Origin: Owenia fusiformis
Lineage: Eukaryota > Annelida > Polychaeta > Sabellida > Oweniidae
NCBI GenBank assembly: GCA_903813345.2
Contig: CAIIXF020000006.1
Location: 9,660,989 to 9,724,988, forward strand
Direction of reading: 5' to 3'
DNA: 64,000 bases
The position numbers were made by a program, and so were the translations under genes. Below the pieces are notes generated by a model. It saw only the letters and a program-made list of their open reading frames with translations, ran no database searches and was not told the DNA's origin. Numbering within the stretch: position 1 is the stretch's first letter; each line of letters opens with the position of its first letter. Shown piece after piece: positions 44,047 to 55,495 of this stretch.

Positions 44047-44704
44047 TAATCTAAAATGAAAATGCCAGTACAAGAAAATCTATTTATTTATTTGATGTCT
44101 GGTAAAGATCAAAACTGTATAAACGTAGCAAAATATATATTTACATCCACTCCAGTACCAATAGCTATAGCTCTAGTGCACCAATGCATCATCACCATTA
44201 ATAGTAATACTAATAGTTATGTAGCTTGTTTTTTTTACATGTAAATGTCTTCTTTTTCCTTCCTTTATAATTGTTTTAATTTTTGTTTGTACATATACTT
44301 GACCCCAAGGAGTGTGAATGTACTTGAAGAATAAATAAGATATATTATGCAATAATCACCTATTTTCATTTAACATAATTGAAATATATTATCTAGCTAG
44401 TTTTACTGATTTCAGTATATGCATTTAATCCTGAGATGCACTTAGGTTTGATATCCATGAAGTAATCATTTCTTTTTTGTTTGTAATTTAGTTTCTAAGC
44501 ATAAAACTATTAGCATCAAATATGTATGCTTTAGGATATACATAATCAATACCATATACATAGTCAATTGACAACATTCAGTCAATATGCTTGACAACAT
44601 TCAATAATGATTAATATATTTGACCAATATGTTTTTGAATAACTTCACCCATACACTTTGCTTGAGTATTCACTTCAACATTTGCTTCAAGCAGTTGAAC
44701 ATTG
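44047..44704. other. Gene-free AT-rich stretch
   Basis: Probable 3' region of LINE B (AATAAATAAGATATATT near 44330) followed by sequence up to the PIN-like pseudogene. Nothing else was recognised. Confidence 0.45.
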
Positions 44705-45804
44705 TTAGTTATCAACATCACCTGAAAAGATTTCATTTATGAAATTGTTGACTTCATTATCTGTCATATCATCATCAATTTCGTCATCTGATTCTTCGTT
44801 ATAAATGTCTACCAACTCTTGTGGAAGAATGGCATTTGGATTTTCAGCCCATTGTATATCAAGTTCGCCATTTTCTAGGATCCATCCATTTTCTGCTGGA
44901 GAAGGTAGATCCATTTGGGCTTTGTGAGACTGCTTCCAAATGTAACCTTGGTAGTTACATCTTTTACAATGTTGAACAAGGGATAAGGAGACTGATGTCT
45001 ATCCCATCATAGTTGTTGATAGAGGCTTGAGGTTGAAATCTGTTGGCAAAATTTATGTATCGTACATGATTGTCTGTCTGTTTTTTTCTTTTCCCCGTAC
45101 ATGATGCACACAAATCTTTCGAGTTCTTGAAGATGCCTTTGGTCAAGAACTATAGATTTTCCAAGTTCTTGAAAAATTGCATGCATGTCCTCCCTCTTGA
45201 TCAGCTGTTTCAGATGGTTTATTTTTCTCTTTCTCATGAAAGCACTGGTGGTATCACACCCTTTAAAACAGTGGATACCGATCAGGGTGGCTGTGATTGG
45301 ATCACCCAAACCTGCTGCAACTGTCTTCACATCAACGAGGCGCCTCTTGTTTGAAACTCCAGTGTCAATCAGTACTTTGAGAAGAAGGGGTTTGCTGTAA
45401 TGTAGCAGGAGTATGAGTACATCTGTGTCTGGAGATCTGACAAGTATGGACTTGGCCTCAGCTCCCAACTGCCTTGATGCATATAAAGCATGGAGAATAA
45501 TTTTTGTGTCAGCTTCATCATGGTTGCACCTTAGGTCTAGGACTTCCTCACTAACAACATGTGACCCATCACTTGTGAGTAGGAAGCACTTCTCCTGTCA
45601 GACAAAGTAAATTGGCGTGTTCTGAATTTTTTTGCATATTTTTCCTTCTTCCATTCTGCGAGGATAAGTTGGACAAGCTAAAATTTTGTTTTTGCTATTT
45701 GAAAGGAAGTCCTTCCAATTTTTTGGGACTTTAGTTTTGGGACCTTTCACTAGCAGTGGCTGCATTTTACCTCTACGCCTTCTCTTAAATTCAGAACATG
45801 CCAA
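44705..45804 (-). pseudogene. Decayed PIN-like, transposon-associated protein
   Basis: Minus-strand frame from 45804: a basic start (KRRRRGKMQPLLVKGPKT), then NTPIYFV, an in-frame TGA, QEKCFLLTSDGSHVV, HDEADTKIILHALYAS, VRSPDTDVLILLLHY, GIHCFKGCDTTSAFMRKRK and LQELERFVCIMYG. A frameshift near 45020 and a TAG lead into CKRCNYQGYIWKQS, MDLPSPAENGWILENGELDI and an acidic C-terminus. The acidic EADT / SPDTDV / GCDTTSAF pattern resembles PIN/FEN-like nuclease folds. It is the pattern of an invertebrate-wide expanded family of unknown function; the nuclease role is inferred. It sits beside a long inverted repeat, so it may be the encoded protein of that transposon. Confidence 0.72.
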
Positions 45805-45886
45805 TTTAGGCAGGTGGGGGCTGAGGCCAAGACCATACTTCTTTAGAATGGATTAATCACCCAATTTGTATGAATTTTTCAAATTT

Positions 45887-46352
45887 TACTTTTACATACC
45901 TGTTTATTACCCTTGCCAAAAATGAAAATGATCAAATAAATACTTCTTTAGTTATAAGCATTTGTCATAGTACCCCCAAGAATTTGTCTTCAAGGGGGGT
46001 AAAACTCAAAAATGACAACTTTTGCACCAGATATTGATGTTAGACTGAGTGGATTCTAATGTAGGATGATGATATGGTTATACAGGGTGTTCAAAAAAAC
46101 GCGTTCTTCATATTTTCCGAGTACAACTGTCTTTTGAGCAGGTGTCCAAGGCATCATGTTTTACAACTAACAATTTCCAGGAGCTATGCATACACAGTCT
46201 CTTTATATCCTGAAAATATGAATATAATTGAACCAGTATTTTTCAAGATATAGCGATTTCTTTGGGTTGCGTTTTTTTTAACACCCTGTATTTAAGCAAA
46301 AAAGTTATCCCCAGCTCCCGACCCTGACCAACCTTGCTATACAGCCCACTAT
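45887..46352 (-). repeat. Right inverted repeat of the composite block, carrying a MITE
   Basis: Complementary to 29416-29677. After removing 46083-46288 and one TA, its length is about 258 bp. Confidence 0.85.
46083..46288. mobile_element. 206-bp mariner-like MITE with TA duplication
   Basis: Inverted ends CAGGGTGTTCAAAAAAACGC / GCGTTTTTTTTAACACCCTG, flanked by TA on both sides. The matching empty site GGTTATATTTAAGC is present in the other inverted repeat (complement near 29480), which proves the insertion and its limits. It has no coding sequence. Confidence 0.95.
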
Positions 46353-46656
46353 AATCCGCTATGTTTGAAACCATCTTGTTTTCTATAAGTCAATTTACTT
46401 TCGTATTTCCAAATGTTAGAGCAAAGTCTTAGTGCTGATTAACTGATTGTTGCATACTGATTGTTGGTGACTGTGAATGAAGGACTTAGAATTTTAACAA
46501 TGTGAGCCCAATTGCACCATTTAATTGTTCATTTTTTGCATATTGTGTTTGTAATACTTTTGTATGTTCCTCTGACACTTGTGCTTACTTTACTTCATTG
46601 TTAACTTTTGTTGTCTGATTATTATAGAAATCCTTACAGTCCATATCACCAAGACA

Positions 46657-47264
46657 ATGTCTGGGTTGCCTAAGACACCAAACACACCTCTTCCACCAAC
46701 TCCTAATGCATATAATGATGACAGTTACATCAATTTGAAAGCTCAGGCTCAGCTAAAAGCTAGTAAGGATACATCTGATGGTTCCAATACGGAGGACTAT
46801 GCAACATTGAGTGAAGGAAATCTGAAAGAAATTAACAATCCTACTAATGTGACCCTACATGATCGGCAAGAGGAGGAATCATTTTTTATGAAATACAAGT
46901 GGAAGATCATCTTAGCTGGAGCAGTTATCATCATCCTGATGGCTCTGTGTCTTATTATTGGATTGGCCAGTGGAGGCGTTTTTCAAGGTAAAAGTATTTG
47001 AATTGTGATTTTAATGTTTTCTTATTTTAATGGGGTATATAGATCTTATGTAGTATGTGCAAATTGGGTTACAGAAATATCATTTGTAAAATTGATTTCA
47101 TGTGGTTTATGGCTGCTCTGTATTGTATATTTGTGGCCATGACAATTAAGGGTAAAAATGTTTTTTATATGATTTATTTATCCATTCCTTTTATTTTATA
47201 ATGTAAGGTAAGACAGCAGCTCTGAAAGATATGAAGTTCGACAAAGAGGTTGTTAACCAAGAAG
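46657..47264 (+). CDS. Paralogue of the fibrinogen-domain receptor, first two exons
   Basis: Exons 46657-46987 (331 nt) and 47208-47264 (57 nt), with the same borders and phases as 23898-24474. The tail keeps the proline-rich PNTPLPPTP (8-16), YINL (24-27, YxN) and YATL (48-51, YxxL). The juxtamembrane FMKYKWKII and the helix ILMALCLIIGLASGG are also nearly unchanged, but the in-membrane acidic residue of the first copy is absent. Exon 2 encodes GKTAALKDMKFDKEVVNQE. The stalk exon 3 and the fibrinogen exon were not found in the remaining 16.7 kb, so the gene continues outside the window or lost its 3' half. Confidence 0.82.
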
Positions 47265-47298
47265 GTGAGGAAAATTGTGTTATTTTTTTTTTATTATT

Positions 47299-47580
47299 AG
47301 GAGGCCCCATTAATTAATTAATTAATTTTATAGATATTATTATTATCCCATCGAATGAAGTTCGGAGGGATATAGGGAACGCCTCCGTCCGTCCGTCCGT
47401 CCGTACGTACGTGTTCTTGAATGGGGGTATTTGTGGTTGTTCGGGTAGTAAAATAAATAGCTTCTGTGGTTAATTTTTTTGTGTGGTTATCCACATTACA
47501 AAAGCTCTCAATGGGTGTAAAAACCCATCTACTGTGGTATTTTGGATTTTCAGGGAATGCCACACAAGAAGTGTCTAAGT
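47299..47580. repeat. Short terminal-hairpin / (GTCC)n repeats in the paralogue intron
   Basis: ATTATTAGGAGGCCCC (47292-47308) is the start of the element seen complete at 62262-63602. An (ATTA)n run follows, then TCCCATCGAATGAAGTTCGG then AGGGA (an imperfect hairpin) and CGTCCGTCC repeats near 47385-47410. This second piece extends to about 47580. Confidence 0.6.
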
Positions 47581-49149
47581 GTCCATAAATGGACTATGTC
47601 CATTATTTGTCCATGACTCCACAAAATTTTCAAATTGCCCTCCTCTATTACATCTCTGTACTAGATTATGATTGGAGAAGGAGCATTCACTGAAAACCAA
47701 TCAGAGACCTCATATCTTTATCAAATTTGCATATTTGTAATCTTTGTTTTCATTGGTCAATTGAATTAAGAAACAAAATGGAGGGCTTCTAACACACATG
47801 TGAGGTAAGAACATTCCCATAATTTTATGATTTATGCATAAATCACCAATGATTTATAAGAACTTTGACAATAAATGAGAAAGAATAAGTCAGTTAAAGA
47901 TGTAATGAGTATGAATTTCCATAACAAATAGAAAAATGGTCATTTTTATCAAATGCAAGTATATTGATTCCCACACAAGGAACTGTATTACACCCAAGCT
48001 TGTGAAATTATTTCAATGCTCATGTTATAGACCTTGCGAAAAGCTCCGGGGTTTGCCGGCGACCGGGGGTTGTCAATTTGCTAAGGGCAAAAAAATTCTC
48101 AATGGGAATTTAACATTTTGGGGTCGGCAGGGTTGACGGGGTCGGCATTATTAAAGTGCCGGGGTTGTGACAAGGGGAGATTTTGGGGGCAGTTTGTGGT
48201 GGAAATTGTGCTGGGAGGCTGTCGGGGGCCTGCCAGGGGCAGGAAAAATAATTTAAAAAATTAAAAAATCTTACCTCAAGTACATTATTCTAATGTATGA
48301 ACATTATTTTTTCAGAGAAATTGTACAGTGTATCTGTTATATCAAACCACAGTTATGACTTTAAAGAAGCATGCAATATTAAATCCCTTACATATTAAAA
48401 TCAATGGTGTACATCCACATTGGATTAAAATTATATTATTGATGTCATGGTTTCTCAGTGGAGACGATTAGGTCATTTAACGTTTATCTCGTCAATTAAC
48501 GTCGTTGTAGTTGATTGACGGATACTACGTTAATTGACGTTCTATCTTTTTCAATTGCGCATGTGTAACCAATCGCGTCAGTGGACGTGTAACATTTTAA
48601 TCGACGTGCGGGAACGTTAATTGTCGCTAGGTTATTTTTTACTATCGCCCATTACAAAGATGCCTGGCCGCAAATTCAAATATACCTCCATCCTAAGTAC
48701 TTTTTGATAAAATTGTCAATGTTTCAAAGTGTGAGAATCAATGAAAAGCATTTATTAGTCTTTTGTTCAATTGTATTTTTATTTATTTACGATTTAATTT
48801 CGATTCATAACTGGCAGACTTTACGTCTAGAAGTCCCGGACCTCTTCCCAAATTAAACAAATTATTCAGCACATTGTTAAATTAAAGTAACAATAAATTG
48901 TTGGATGCAGATTTATCCGGAGGTTCAACTTAAAAATATTTCCATTTTCTGTTTGTTATCAACGATTGCAGAGGAAACGAGAAATGAAAACAAATAGGTA
49001 TAGCACTAGGCCGTGCAATATTTATTAAATGTAGACCAAGAGAAGTACAGTATGCATACTTTCAAAGCTTAGATCATGCCAGCTGGTCCGAACAGCATGT
49101 TTGCGTGTGCACTTCGGGCTCATCGGGGCAATTATTTACTGATAAAGTA
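47581..49149. other. Gene-free stretch with a GC-rich island and TTAATTGACG repeats
   Basis: 48035-48240 is G-rich (CCGGGGTTTGCCGG, GGGGTCGGCAGGGTTGACGG, GGGGGCCTGCCAGGGGC) in an otherwise AT-rich region, with no long frame. 48480-48620 has several diverged, both-strand copies of (GT)TAATTGACG(T). No exon was found. Confidence 0.5.
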
Positions 49150-51450
49150 ACTAGAAATGAACTAAACGTCAGGCGCGTATCGTCATGTACGCAAAATACG
49201 CCCAGGCGTACTGTTTGAATTTGAAAAAATATTTTGAAAAAAACATGAAATTCAGTATTTTACTGTTATTTTCTTTGATGATGTGTAAACCTTTGTTGTA
49301 CAAGTGTATTAACAATAAGTTCTCGATTCCCTCATTGTCATTCACTGTTTTCGTGATTCAAAGATTCAAATTTTTTCGTGATTCAAAGAGTTGCGTCATT
49401 CTCGTACGCTTCTTCAAGGCATGGGGTATGATGGCGAATCCCGGCAGAGTACACGCTCAAAATCAGCAAATTCAGTACGTATAAAGCTGAGTATCACTTG
49501 ACATTATTGAATGTAAGAACCCAAACAAAAATGAATTCAAGTTTACATCCAGTTTACACTCAGTTTACACTTAATTTACACCAGACCTTGGTGTATACTT
49601 CGATGTTAACTTTACCTCAAGTAAATAGGTATTTACTAGCAGAAAGTAAACACTGATTTACTAGGTGTAAACTTGACTTTGAATTTGTTAAAAGTGAAAA
49701 CTAGATGTAAATTAGACTCAGAAAAATCAAATATTGGTCAAAGTGTAAACTAAGTGTATACTTGACTGAATCCTAATTCCAAAACGAGGCTCATTCAGCC
49801 TCTCTTTCAATCAAAGCTGGCTTAGCCATTTTGGTTTTGGTAAGTCTTCACAAAATCCTATAACATCGGCCCTGATACAGTTTTACTTTATTTGATTTTG
49901 GTGTCAACTTTACCATTAGGTATTAGTTGTGCATTTGTTCCAGTTTCATCATCATTGTTCATTTAGTTATCCATTTTCTTAAGCTTCAAATTTCTTTCCA
50001 ATATATCCATTGAATCTTTCTACCTTTTGTGCTTGCCTGTTTGTTTAGATCTTTTCACCTAGAATTCATTCTAATCTGAATCATGATGGCATTATATCCT
50101 GGGCTGTAATTCAATATGGGTCAGTTCATTTGTATAGGTTTTACATAGGACATATACATTCATTAACTCCTTGGAGACTGGAAACTTTTTGGAAAAATGA
50201 AGAAAATAAAAAAGTTATTTGTAAAAGAATCTAGAAGCAAGAGAAGTAAGCAAGGCCCAATAAATTATATAGACCCATATTTTATGGGGTTTTTTCTTGA
50301 AAAAATTGAATATGCAAAAGAGTGTCATTGTGACATCATAATTCAAGATGGCAGATTTGAACTTTTTACAAAACAGAATTATTGTAGCATTTTTTGTTTA
50401 AAACTTCAATTTAAAAATCTGAGCAGAACTACTTGTATAGATCTTTAATGCTGATCATTCTGTGATATTTGTACTATAGCATAACTCCTACAAATACTTT
50501 TTAAAGCGCTTAGACAGAAAATGCCAGGAAAATCCCAATGGCGATTTAACATGGTATTTTTGTTTTTGCAATTTTTGCAATTCGTTACGCTTTGGACCCC
50601 CTGTATCTTCATTAATATTATTCTCTGATCACAGTGCTTCAAAATTCAGAATATCTTTGCATTCTCTCCCCCTGCGATAAGCAGTTAGCATTTCTTTAAA
50701 ATCTGACCAATCAGAATGTGCTCTTGATGTAAATTGGATGTATACTAAAGTGTAAACTGAGTGTAAACTTAGGTGTAAATTAGCTCATTTGCATGTGAAA
50801 TTGGTCACCTATTTACTGGGTGTAAAGTAAGTGTAAACTGAGTGTAAACTTAAGTGAAAACTAAGTGCGAACTGGATGTAAAGTAGATGTAAACTTAAGT
50901 GTAAAGTGGGTGTATACTAAGGTGTAAACTGAGTGTAAATTAAAGTGTAAATTAGCTCATTTGCATATGAAATTGGTCACCTATTTACTGGGTGTAAAGT
51001 AAGTATAAACTGAGTGTAAATTCTAGGTGTAAAGCCTTTGTAAATTTTGATATGGGAAGTAATTTAATCATTTAAACCGTACGATATTAGTGGATTTAGC
51101 TTTAACTACATTGATTAAGCCAATAAAAGCCCTTATGTGTAGAGCATTTCCAAATTCGCACGACCTTGTGCAGACGACTTTCTCTATTTTCGTCTGGTGT
51201 AGTGTTTTTATTTTTGGGGGCCTGTAATTCACGGGTTACTAATCGATTAATTAATACAAATATAAATATTCTCTTAGAGAAAAAGATAATACTACGACTG
51301 TTGGTGCTGCCATCTTTATATCGACCCAGAACCTATGGTAGGTCTGCACGAAAAATCATACGCCAAAAATCGCATTCATCTTCACACATTATTCATCCAC
51401 ACACGGGGGCGTACCCTTGCAAAATGACCACGATACGCGCCTGAAACGTT
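49150..51450. mobile_element. Candidate 2.3-kb inverted-repeat element with TGTAAACT arrays
   Basis: The left end AACGTCAGGCGCGTATCGTC...TACGCAAAATACGCCC is matched inverted at the right end (GGGGGCGTACCCTTGCAAAAT then GACCACGATACGCGCCTGAA). Inside, clusters of (A/G)GTGTAAACT(G/T)AGTG motifs lie at 49540-49770 and 50725-51045. No transposase was seen. Confidence 0.55.
50725..51045. repeat. GTGTAAACTGAGTGTAAACT repeat array
   Basis: A 12-13-bp motif in many degenerate copies. A longer duplicated block (TAGCTCATTTGCAT(G/A)TGAAAT, then TGGTCACCTATTTACTGGG) appears twice, about 165 bp apart. A related inverted cluster (AGTTTACACTCAGTTTACAC) lies at 49540-49600. Confidence 0.88.
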
Positions 51451-51898
51451 CAGACAAAGTGAATTCTATCTATAAACACCATAAACAAGCGATCCTGACG
51501 TCCCGGCCTGACGGCAAGTCATGGTGTGAAGTTTGGAAATTTGTGTACTGTATCTTCTGGCTTTTTCTTCCAATGTCTGCACTCCCCCCATTGTTTATCT
51601 TTAATTTTAAGATTTTACATCCAATATCTGTACTCCCCCGATGGGTTGTCTTTTTAGACTTTAATGTCACTATTTTTATAAGATAACACGCGCTTTTCAA
51701 TGAGCAGTTAATCTTTGCGATATACTGATTATAGATTGTCACATTAATTATTAAATTGAAGTAGATCTTCTGCTACAAATAGCATCATGAAGAATAAAAC
51801 CCCATCTAAAGCTTCTAAACGATTTGCATATTAAAAAAACTTAAGCTACCCTCATTGGTTAATAGTCTGACCCACTGACTTAAGCCTGTATATCATTA

Positions 51899-52701
51899 TG
51901 AACCCAATCACCCGTGACGGTTACGTGATCGATGTTCGATTATTCCGGGATCTTGTAGGTTTCCGGTACTCACAGGTATCTCATCTCGATAACGATTAAC
52001 AAATGCTGTTGTAACTTATTTATTCTTTATTTATGCTTTCATCTGCAACCTGGATTCACAATCTTGGACGTCTTTGAGATAATTCTCGCCTCTAAGTGTT
52101 GTTGTGTTCCCAACTCAAGAGTATCCGCGAAGGTGATCCCGTATTAGAACATCAGATTGTGCGATCCAAAATATGAATCTAGAATATAGTAGTTGTGATC
52201 CAAATGTTGAATGTTTCAGAAGGTGATCCCAATCCAGAATTCAGAATGTTTGATTGTGAATCCGTGGTTGCTTATATACAAGTAAAATAACATAAATCAT
52301 TCTGTCAGGATTGCGCAATAACAGGCAAAAGTTGTGCAATAATTGCACAATCGCCCACACATATTGCATCAGAAACCTGTTCAAAACCTGCTAAAAGCGG
52401 TTACTGATATATTAGTTCCACCTGACAGAATAAGCTTAAAAATAGAATCTTGTACTATAATTAGCTCAACCGGTTTAAACTAGTATCAAGTTATCAAGTA
52501 CAATCTCAGGTGTCAATCAAATATTAACTCCATCGACTGCTACCTGGTTGAACCAACATAATACAAAATAGTAACAATTACTATTAGATTCTTTACAATA
52601 TTGGTATAAATATCAATGATATCAAAATGAATATCAATGATATTAAATGATATTATAAATTAATTAATTGACTAATTAATGTCAAAAAGTGAGTGGTAAC
52701 A
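51899..52701 (-). repeat. 3' LTR of the minus-strand element (803 bp)
   Basis: Direct partner of 56562-57364, offset 4663. Preceded by ATTA. Confidence 0.94.
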
Positions 52702-52714
52702 ACCACCCCTCCTT
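52702..52714 (-). promoter_or_regulatory. Polypurine tract
   Basis: On the minus strand AAGGAGGGGTGGT abuts the LTR, as needed for plus-strand priming. Confidence 0.8.
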
Positions 52715-55495
52715 AAATTTTAGTGCCCCACTAAAATATGTCATTATCATATAAATCAATTGTCTGATATGGCATATAAAATGTCTCATATCCTCTTCAT
52801 TTAGGCTGTATTGTAGAGCATCTCTCTTGGCTGCGCTATAGAGCGTCTCTTGATATATGTGCTATCAACTCTGCTTTCAGCGTTCATATATCACTTGTTG
52901 TTGACGGTAATTATATATCACTGCTTCAGCGTTTATATAAATATCATTCCGCGTCATTATAATATAGTCTCGCTTGGCTGTTAATATTCTGCATCGTCCG
53001 CAAATCTAGGCATTTATTAACGTCTCTAGATTCACCTCTGTATTCTCCTTAGCGTTCGTGAAATAGGCACTATAGTAGCTGGTGTCTCTATATTCACAAG
53101 TTTCATAAATTCTCTCTTTAGCGTTCGTGAAATAGGCACAAATAACTGGTGTCTCTATATTCACAAGTTTAATAAATTCTCTCTCTCCTAAGCATTCGTG
53201 AAATAGGCACAAATAACTGGTGTCTCTATATTCACATGTATTATCCCCATTGTATAGATGTCGTTGGGTATATACTGCACTGGAGAGCGTCCATATATAT
53301 TATATAACCCAAACGGAAATCCAGTTTAACGCGAATTTCCATACATCAGCTGCTAGTTGAATATTGCAGTGACATCTATCGTCATCGTCGCCATCTTCTC
53401 CTAGGCATCAATGGATCATCGGCATCAGATCAGATCAGATCATCCAAAGATTAATATAATTATTGTATGTTTCACACATATTAGTATTTTTATTTCATTT
53501 TTGATAGTATTAGTATTTTATTAGATTATAATATAATAATATTATTAATGATATCATGCAACTACTATATGACATGATGCATTATCATATGTACATCCTC
53601 ATCTTGCAACCTTAACTTCTCAACTTATCACTTATCATCTTAAAATTTATTAAGCCATCTATAAATGATGGTCTTTAACTTTCAATATATGCCCTTTACA
53701 AAGCATCTCAGTTATGGTGCTTGAGGTAGTTGTGTATTTCATGCGATATATTTTCATTTTAGTATATTATTGTATACACACATAATATTAATTGATTATA
53801 TAGATTATATAATATCATATTAGATTATTATTTACATCTTATCATATCGATCAATTAATTATTTACACCTGTTTTCTTATCTTAAATTACCGGGAGATGT
53901 GCATTAAAATGTTAGCCATTTGAGTGGGTCTCTTCTGTGCACCGGACTGTATCTCCCCGAAAGGATATTAACTTTCAAGTCCACTAACGCTGCTGACCCA
54001 AATATTAAAAGCATTAGTTGTTATATATATCTTAAAGCAATGGACCGCACATCTCCTTTAAACAATAAACATCCATTTATGAATAACCTTATAATGTTAT
54101 CCCTAAAATTCATTAATCACACTTCATGGTCATTAGATCAGAGCTCAAATTAACAACCGGGCAAACATGTAGTTCCCCGCATGTATCAATCATTATACTG
54201 TACATTCTTTATCATTATCATATTTATATTTTACTTATTCCTCCTTTTCACCTGCGATAATATTAATGCATTCAGGCATTCTTTATTTCAATTATCGCAC
54301 CGCGAATACTGTTATGCAATCTATGATCTTAATGCATTTAGGCATTCTCAATTCATAGTAATTCATTCCATTGCATAATTGTTAACAGTATATTCATATC
54401 TATATATTTTCATGTCCTATTGCAGTATTTATTCTTCCTTTTTACTTCTCATACTAGTATATCATCTCATACGTCATCTTATTTTCTTCATCTCATATAT
54501 CATCTTCATTTTCATATATCACCTTTATTTTCATCATCTCATATCTGATATATCATCTTGATTTTCTTCATCTCATATAAGGCCTATCATCTTTCATATC
54601 TATTTTCATTTGCTGCCTTATCATACTCCAGGCTTGATCTATTCATTCAGACCCTTTAGCCACAATTTCCTATTCAATGTCATGACCCTCTTTATTTTCC
54701 TCTCATTATTAAATATTCTAGGATACAACTTATCTCCACGTCTATCCTAACATGTTTTATTCTGTTACACACCTGCTTAGATCATATTTTAGGATCTCTT
54801 ACAGTAAATCATCTTCTACAGTACCTCTGTTTAGATCATATTTTAGGATCTCTCACAGTACTTATCTATCTTCACTTCACTTCTTATATCCTATAATGGT
54901 TTTTTTAAATACCATTTTACTCCTCTTTAGCGGCCATACACATTGGCTCGTCATATTCATTTTTATAACTATACATTTCTTTTGTCAGGGTAAGCATTCC
55001 ATTGCTCCCCCTAGACAAATGTTTTATATCTTATTTGATATAAATAAACTCCACGTTTAAGGAGTCTTTTGAAATAAATATTGTTAAAAATTTGCATCTA
55101 CCCTTTTCTTCAGTGGGCTAGCTTCACATTAGATAGGCCATACACAAATAATTAGATCATATAAATTCCTCAAATTACAATTATATAATATAATTGTACT
55201 ACCCAACCGATTAACACATTTGAACATATATACAAATAAAATCGCTTTTGAAGTATTAAGCTATCTCGATCTATAAACAATGACTTCTTTTTCTTCTTTT
55301 GAACAAATGTGGAAAGCTATACCTTATCATTAACAGTGGATTATTTTCTCCTAACTTATATCGTCTCATGTTTATTCAAATATTTTTGATGTATTGTATG
55401 AACATAAAGGTATTTGAAAAATATTTCATACTTCAAAATTCTTAGTTATGACCTCTAAAATTGCATTTTTACAAATTGGCGCACTGCTTGTTGTT
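52715..55495 (-). other. Non-coding interior of the second LTR element
   Basis: 2.8 kb where pol should be. It has only short frames, TCATCTCATATATCATCTTC-type low-complexity stretches (54470-54600) and a tandem repeat at 53052-53238. A duplicated AGATCATATTTTAGGATCTC lies at about 54778 and 54834. No RT, integrase or protease motif was seen on either strand. Confidence 0.7.
53052..53238. repeat. About 70-bp tandem repeat, 2.7 units
   Basis: AGCGTTCGTGAAATAGGCAC followed by TGGTGTCTCTATATTCACA, repeated three times (starting near 53052, 53122 and 53191) in the interior of the LTR element. Confidence 0.9.

Larger units (their letters stand above)
29416..46352. mobile_element. 16.9-kb composite block bounded by about 260-bp inverted repeats
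   Basis: The left repeat (29416-29677) starts TAGTGGGCTG. The right one (45887-46352) ends CAGCCCACTA and is complementary to it over its whole length, except for a 206-bp MITE inserted in it. TAA lies just outside both ends, a possible 3-bp target duplication. Directly inside the right repeat is a decayed PIN-like gene; about 335-bp subrepeats (41300-41760) recur at 29690-29935. Two LINEs and other insertions fill the rest. I read it as an old DNA transposon bloated by nested insertions. That the inverted repeats are transposon termini is inferred. Confidence 0.65.

Noticed and set aside
48035-48240. G-rich island as a CpG-island promoter
   Set aside because: Few CpG relative to GG/GGGG runs, no exon beside it, and the G-rich pattern looks like repeat DNA.
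53006-53212. Minus-strand frame with repeated AYFTNAKE as a repeat protein
   Set aside because: It only translates the roughly 70-bp tandem repeat in the LTR element interior.
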